Assembly (NCBI GenBank): GCA_943326655.2
Contig: CALPUC020000032.1
Coordinates: forward strand, 1-8,400
DNA: 8,400 nt
Origin: Rhodoluna limnophila
GTDB taxonomy: Bacteria; Actinomycetota; Actinomycetes; Actinomycetales; Microbacteriaceae
Direction of reading: 5' to 3'
Part shown: positions 5,308-8,400 of the stretch, piece after piece
Layout: every line of letters starts with the position of its first letter
Numbering within the stretch: position 1 is the stretch's first letter
The notes under the pieces: generated by a model
Database searches by the model: none
Told to the model about the DNA's origin: nothing
Seen by the model: the letters and a program-made list of their open reading frames with translations, nothing else
Made by a program: the position numbers and the translations under genes

Positions 5308-6453
5308 ATGAGACGCATTGGTCTGCTCACCGCTTTAGTTCTGGCGCTAACACTCTCTGTTCCAGCCGGGACTGATTTTGCAAACGCCACCGGCACGCAT
5401 CAAATCACTCTGATTCCAAACGGAACAACCGGCTCGTCCAAGGTGATCAAAACCACCTCGCACTCCTACAAGCTGCCAAAGGTAACCTTCACTCGTGCGG
5501 GCTACACATTCCTCGGCTGGGCCAAGTCTGCTAGGGGAGCGAAAGCATACTCAGACCGAGCAACCATTCGCTTTACCTCCAGCGTGAAGCTGTATGCGCT
5601 CTGGAAAGAGATCATGCCAGCCAAGCCAACCGTCGCCGGCCGCAACATTGGCTCGCTACTCTGGCGCGAAGAGTTTTACGGGGCAACCGGTTCTTCGATT
5701 AATCCTGAGTACTGGACTGCTCGCTACTGTGGTCACGAAGACGAAAACGGTGGAGGAACCTGCCACAACAACGAACCGCAGTGGTATCTGCCATCGGCAG
5801 TGGCTCTAGACGGAACCAAAGCCGGCAACGCCGTGATCACCACCAAGCGCGTTAACGCGGCCCCTTCTGAAGGGCAGTGCCTAGCCTGGTCGGGTTGCCA
5901 ATTCACCAGCGCTCGCTTCGACACCCAGGGCAAGGTTGCCTTCAAGTATGGCTACATCGAAACGCGTATCAAGATGCCAGCGGGTGGGCGTAACTGGCCG
6001 GCCTTCTGGATGCTCGGTGAAAACATCAACTCGGTGGGCTGGCCTCAGTCTGGCGAGATCGACATCGCTGAGCAGGGCGGAAACACCCCAAACAAGAACT
6101 CGGGAGCACTGCATTACTCAACCAACGGTGTAGCTAACCAGTGCTGCGGAAACCACACCTACGACTATGGCAGTTACAACGGAGCTAACTACTCTGCCGA
6201 TTTCCACACCTACGCCATGGCCTGGACCCCCAACCGCATTGATCTCATCGTTGACGGCATCGTGTTTAAGACCTTCACCAGCACTTCGATTCGCTCGCAG
6301 TACTGGAGCTTCAACAACCCGTTCTTCCTGATTATCAACAATGCCACCGGCGACTTTGGCGGTGCCTGGACTTACTGGACGCAGAGCCAGATGCACATCG
6401 ATTACGTGCGTGTTTGGAAGATGGACAATCAAGGCGAAGTCTTCATCAGATAG
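5308..6453 (+). CDS. Secreted GH16 endo-beta-glucanase with N-terminal Listeria-Bacteroides repeat module
   Basis: This 381-residue exoenzyme has a signal peptide (about 1-27, possible cleavage after ANA), a Listeria-Bacteroides/InlB-type repeat (about 31-100) and a GH16 catalytic domain (about 113-371). GH16 enzymes cut beta-1,3 or mixed beta-1,3-1,4 glucans such as laminarin by a retaining mechanism. The repeat is recognised by RAGYTFLGWAKS (63-74) and the closing LYALWK (95-100). The active site is GEIDIAEQ, giving the ExDxxE set Glu250, Asp252 and Glu255 (nucleophile, helper, acid/base). Supporting motifs are WPAFWMLGE (230-238), FHTYAMAWTPNRIDLIVDG (299-317), PFFLIINNATGDFGG (338-352) and HIDYVRVW (363-370). 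Six cysteines suit an extracellular protein. AGGAG four bases before the ATG fixes the start. Exact substrate preference cannot be read from the sequence; laminarinase is the likeliest. The gene is closed off by terminators on both sides. Confidence 0.93.
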   Translation: MRRIGLLTALVLALTLSVPAGTDFANATGTHQITLIPNGTTGSSKVIKTTSHSYKLPKVTFTRAGYTFLGWAKSARGAKAYSDRATIRFTSSVKLYALWKEIMPAKPTVAGRNIGSLLWREEFYGATGSSINPEYWTARYCGHEDENGGGTCHNNEPQWYLPSAVALDGTKAGNAVITTKRVNAAPSEGQCLAWSGCQFTSARFDTQGKVAFKYGYIETRIKMPAGGRNWPAFWMLGENINSVGWPQSGEIDIAEQGGNTPNKNSGALHYSTNGVANQCCGNHTYDYGSYNGANYSADFHTYAMAWTPNRIDLIVDGIVFKTFTSTSIRSQYWSFNNPFFLIINNATGDFGGAWTYWTQSQMHIDYVRVWKMDNQGEVFIR

Positions 6454-6457
6454 CGCA

Positions 6458-6499
6458 AAAAAGGTTGGCCCCCAGGAATCCCTGGGGGCCAACCTTTTT
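6458..6499. terminator. Bidirectional intrinsic terminator between convergent genes
   Basis: A 19-bp perfect inverted repeat (6458-6476 with 6481-6499) with the four-base loop AATC has a GC-rich core flanked by an A-run on the left and a T-run on the right. It lies between the stop codons of the GH16 gene (6453) and the convergent secreted-protein gene (6513). The A/T flanks allow it to terminate transcription from both directions. Confidence 0.95.
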
Positions 6500-6512
6500 A
6501 CTTGTTTACGCT

Positions 6513-8123
6513 CTAGCTAACTTTGCTAGTTGAGGTGCTTAGCGCGTAGTAGGTTCCTGCTGCAGTGGTTCCCACGAATGCAACGCGGATGTACTTACCC
6601 TTGTCTGAACTCTTCAAGGTGTAGGTTGCGGCGGTTGCACCGCTAATGGTTGAACATCTGTCCGATGAGGATGGAGCGCTGTACTTAACGCTCTTACCCT
6701 GCACCGAGCAGCGGTACCACTTGAAGCTTCGAACGATACGGTTACCGTTCAGAGTAACTCCGGCAGCGGTGATTACACGACCAACCTTGGCAGTTCCCGA
6801 CTTGCTTGGGGTTCCAACCTTGGTAGGTAGTGCGAAGCCGTTGAAGGCCACGTTGTCGATCAAGAACTTCTTGCTAGCCATTGGTACCGCTGGGTTGGCA
6901 ACACCTGTAGGCATGATGTTAGCTTCCGAGAAGTTCGGGTATAGCACTAGCTTCGTGTAGGTCTTGTTAGCGTCCCATACACCGTTTGCGCCGCTCAGGG
7001 TTCCGAAGTCGACAGAGAATGTCTGCCAGCCCTTCTTAGCCTTGAATGCTGCTAGCACCGCACTGTTGTCAGTTGCAACCAACTTGATTGTTACTGGCGT
7101 CAATACTGTCTCTGGAGAGTAGTAGTCAAACTTAACAGTCTTGTAGAGGCTGCTCGTAATGACTTCTCCGGCCGGTGCTTCAACTAGGTTCATACCGGTC
7201 CAAACGTCGCCACCAACTTTGTTGAATTCCAAAGCCTTACCGGTGCGCTTCATTGATCCGGTTGGAGTAACGATTCCTGATCCTCCACTACCGAACGAAC
7301 CAGACCACTTTGCATCGTTGGCAGCGCCAGCGGCTAGTGAACCTAGTGTGTCAGCAGTTTCAAATGTGAGTAGGTGAGGTACGTCTGGCCCTGGAGGGGT
7401 GTCTGCACCGGTTATCACTGTGTAGGTTAGGTCGTCAATGATGTAAGCCTTGCTGTTGGTTGCGCTAGCAGTGCCCTGACCCCAGTCGTCGTGGTAGTTT
7501 CCAGCGATTGCGTTGGCTGGGTCCATTACGAGTGACAGCGTGGTGTAGCTGTAGTTCGAAATGTAGGTACCGGTTGTAGCCGCACCGAAATCAAACGACA
7601 GAGTGTTGAATGCGTCAGCGGTAGCAGCGGTTGCCGTGACCTTTAGTGCGTTACCACCGAAGGTGTCGGTAAGAGTAGCTTCAACCGGCACGTTGGCGTC
7701 GGCAGCCTTCACCTTCACGGTGATTACCTTGTTGGTGCTCGAAATCAGCGACGAACCATTAGCAACTTTGGCAACCTGGAGTCCCGAGCTGGCAGCTCCA
7801 GCCTGTGCCTTGTGCATCCAGAGAGCTCCTCCCTGAACAGCCCAACCCTTGGTCCAGCCTTCGCGACCTTTCCAGTTGTTCTCGCCAGCGACCCAAGGGG
7901 CGTTCAGTGCAATGTCGGCACCATCCCAAGGGGCCCAACCGAGACCGCCACCGCCACCAACGTTAGTCAGTACGGTGTAGTCGGCTGGGGTAGAGCTGGT
8001 GTAGTCAACTACTGTTTCTGCGGCGCTGGCTGCAAGTGGTGAGCTTGCCAGTAAAGCGCCGGTCATACCTGCGGTTGCTAGCATTGCTAGCGAAATGCGC
8101 AGGCTTCTTGTTTTGCTTGACAT
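6513..8123 (-). CDS. Secreted non-catalytic protein with two beta-sandwich-like modules and a C-terminal Ig-like module
   Basis: This 536-residue protein has a clear signal peptide (1-34, cleavage near ASA|AE). Module 1 (about 37-236) is rich in Trp and Gly at its start (WAPWDG, WKGREGWTKGW) and ends with YIIDDLTYTV. After a Pro-rich linker (about 240-248), module 2 (about 249-430) starts LLTFETADTLGSL and ends FLIDNVAFNGF. Paired 'FE...' openings and '(I/L)ID(D/N)' closings are typical of carbohydrate-binding beta-sandwiches in polysaccharide-degrading bacteria. The C-terminal module (about 436-536) carries KVGRVITA, FKWYRC (Cys472 probably bonded to Cys490), ISGATAATYTL and KGKYIRV, an actinobacterial Ig-like cell-wall or matrix module. 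No catalytic motif, sortase signal or C-terminal membrane anchor is seen. I chose ATG 8123 because GAAAGG lies just upstream; an in-frame GTG at 8162 would place 13 residues before the signal peptide. Beta-glucan binding is inferred from the flanking GH16 genes. Confidence 0.85.
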   Translation of the reverse strand: MSSKTRSLRISLAMLATAGMTGALLASSPLAASAAETVVDYTSSTPADYTVLTNVGGGGGLGWAPWDGADIALNAPWVAGENNWKGREGWTKGWAVQGGALWMHKAQAGAASSGLQVAKVANGSSLISSTNKVITVKVKAADANVPVEATLTDTFGGNALKVTATAATADAFNTLSFDFGAATTGTYISNYSYTTLSLVMDPANAIAGNYHDDWGQGTASATNSKAYIIDDLTYTVITGADTPPGPDVPHLLTFETADTLGSLAAGAANDAKWSGSFGSGGSGIVTPTGSMKRTGKALEFNKVGGDVWTGMNLVEAPAGEVITSSLYKTVKFDYYSPETVLTPVTIKLVATDNSAVLAAFKAKKGWQTFSVDFGTLSGANGVWDANKTYTKLVLYPNFSEANIMPTGVANPAVPMASKKFLIDNVAFNGFALPTKVGTPSKSGTAKVGRVITAAGVTLNGNRIVRSFKWYRCSVQGKSVKYSAPSSSDRCSTISGATAATYTLKSSDKGKYIRVAFVGTTAAGTYYALSTSTSKVS

Positions 8124-8177
8124 CCATGTTCCTTTCGATACTGCTAAATGGAACGCGCGCACACACGTTGTATTGCG

Positions 8178-8205
8178 ATGTTACTTGAAAGCGGTTTCAT
8201 GTGAA
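8178..8205 (-). promoter_or_regulatory. Promoter for the secreted binding-protein gene
   Basis: On the minus strand TTCACA (8205-8200, five of six matches to TTGACA) and TAACAT (8183-8178, four of six matches to TATAAT) are separated by 16 nt. Transcription would start near 8171, about 48 nt before the ATG at 8123. Two LacI-type operators cover the -35 element and the spacer, which supports this as a regulated promoter. Confidence 0.6.
8186..8199. promoter_or_regulatory. LacI-family operator 1 (TGAAAGCGGTTTCA)
   Basis: This 14-bp near-perfect palindrome centred on CG has the typical form of LacI-family operators (TGAAARCGNTTTCA). It fills the spacer between the proposed -35 and -10 elements, so a bound repressor would block RNA polymerase. 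The regulator gene is not in the window. Confidence 0.8.
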
Positions 8206-8216
8206 AGCGATTTCAC
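8201..8216. promoter_or_regulatory. LacI-family operator 2 (GTGAAAGCGATTTCAC)
   Basis: A second LacI-type palindrome, extended to 16 bp by matching G and C ends, has its centre 16 bp from that of operator 1. It overlaps the proposed -35 element. Two adjacent sites suggest cooperative or strong repression, probably relieved by a beta-glucan breakdown product, though the inducer is inferred. Confidence 0.8.
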
Positions 8217-8234
8217 GAAAAAACAGGACCGTTA

Positions 8235-8400
8235 CTAAATCTTTATAAAGACTTCGCCAATGCCGTTTACGGAACTCACGCGAATGAAATCGATAACCAT
8301 TTCTGCGTTAGTTAGGTCTGGATCGATTTCCCCGGTGAACCCACCGCCCATGGCGAGGTTCGTGATGATGTAAAAAGGGTGGTCGAAAACCCACCTATTA
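8235..8400 (-). CDS. GH16 family beta-glucanase, C-terminal fragment cut by the window edge
   Basis: The minus strand is open from the window edge to a TAG at 8235-8237 and encodes 54 residues that form the end of a GH16 domain. FDHPFYIITNLAMGGGFTGE (residues 5-24) is the conserved strand before the C-terminus, and MVIDFIRV (34-41) is the closing strand. These match PFFLIINNATGDFGG and MHIDYVRVW in the GH16 enzyme at 5308-6453. Both proteins also end in GEVFI plus a basic residue (GEVFIKI here, GEVFIR there). The catalytic residues lie outside the window. The gene reads toward the secreted binding-protein gene 111 nt downstream. No hairpin terminator separates them, only a run of six T, so partial cotranscription is possible besides the internal promoter. 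It is not a close copy of the other GH16 gene. Confidence 0.88.
   Translation of the reverse strand, partial: NRWVFDHPFYIITNLAMGGGFTGEIDPDLTNAEMVIDFIRVSSVNGIGEVFIKI

Noticed and set aside
6118..6492. Minus-strand open frame opposite the GH16 gene and running through the terminator.
   Set aside because: It overlaps the conserved GH16 catalytic region and the bidirectional terminator, and its translation resembles no known protein.
8124..8162. GTG start at 8162 for the secreted binding protein.
   Set aside because: It would place 13 residues before an otherwise standard signal peptide. The ATG at 8123 has a good ribosome binding site and fits the mapped promoter elements.

Overview
The window looks like a chromosomal segment from a small-genome actinobacterium, most likely of the family Microbacteriaceae. 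The evidence is a NucS/EndoMS mismatch endonuclease of clear actinobacterial type, an actinobacterial DUF1003 protein, a DUF4956/CotH gene neighbourhood, and an Ig-like secreted module with the 'KWYRC' pattern common in actinobacterial exoproteins. Base composition is moderate (by eye near 50-53% GC), low for the phylum, and coding density is high. This would suit the planktonic Luna-type genera such as Aquiluna or Rhodoluna, but that is inference.

Left block, minus strand (1-2752): two tandem paralogous CotH-family proteins, each with an N-terminal membrane segment. The upstream copy (1268-2752) is intact. The downstream copy (79-1281) overlaps it by 14 nt and keeps the kinase-like core, but two in-frame stop codons interrupt its C-terminal region. 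The frame beyond those stops (1-69) still encodes the homologous sequence.

Central block, plus strand (2770-4531): divergent from the CotH pair across only 17 nt lies a tightly packed run of a DUF4956 membrane protein, a DUF1003 membrane protein and nucS, joined by a 14-nt overlap and then zero spacing. It is followed by a lysine/alanine/proline-rich, histone H1-like repeat protein fused to a C-terminal DUF1737 domain (4589-5173), which ends in a strong terminator.

Right block (5308-8400): three secreted or likely secreted glycan-related genes. A GH16 endo-beta-glucanase with an N-terminal Listeria-Bacteroides-type repeat (plus strand) converges, across a 19-bp bidirectional terminator, on a secreted non-catalytic protein built from two beta-sandwich-like modules and an Ig-like module (minus strand). 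Upstream of that gene, the C-terminal 54 residues of a second GH16 enzyme enter from the right edge. The gap between these two minus-strand genes carries two LacI-type operators overlapping a plausible promoter. Together this looks like part of a small beta-glucan (laminarin-like) degradation locus under sugar control. The substrate is inferred from the family, not shown by the sequence.

No tRNA, rRNA, CRISPR array, insertion sequence or phage gene was seen. There is no gene-free stretch longer than about 135 nt.
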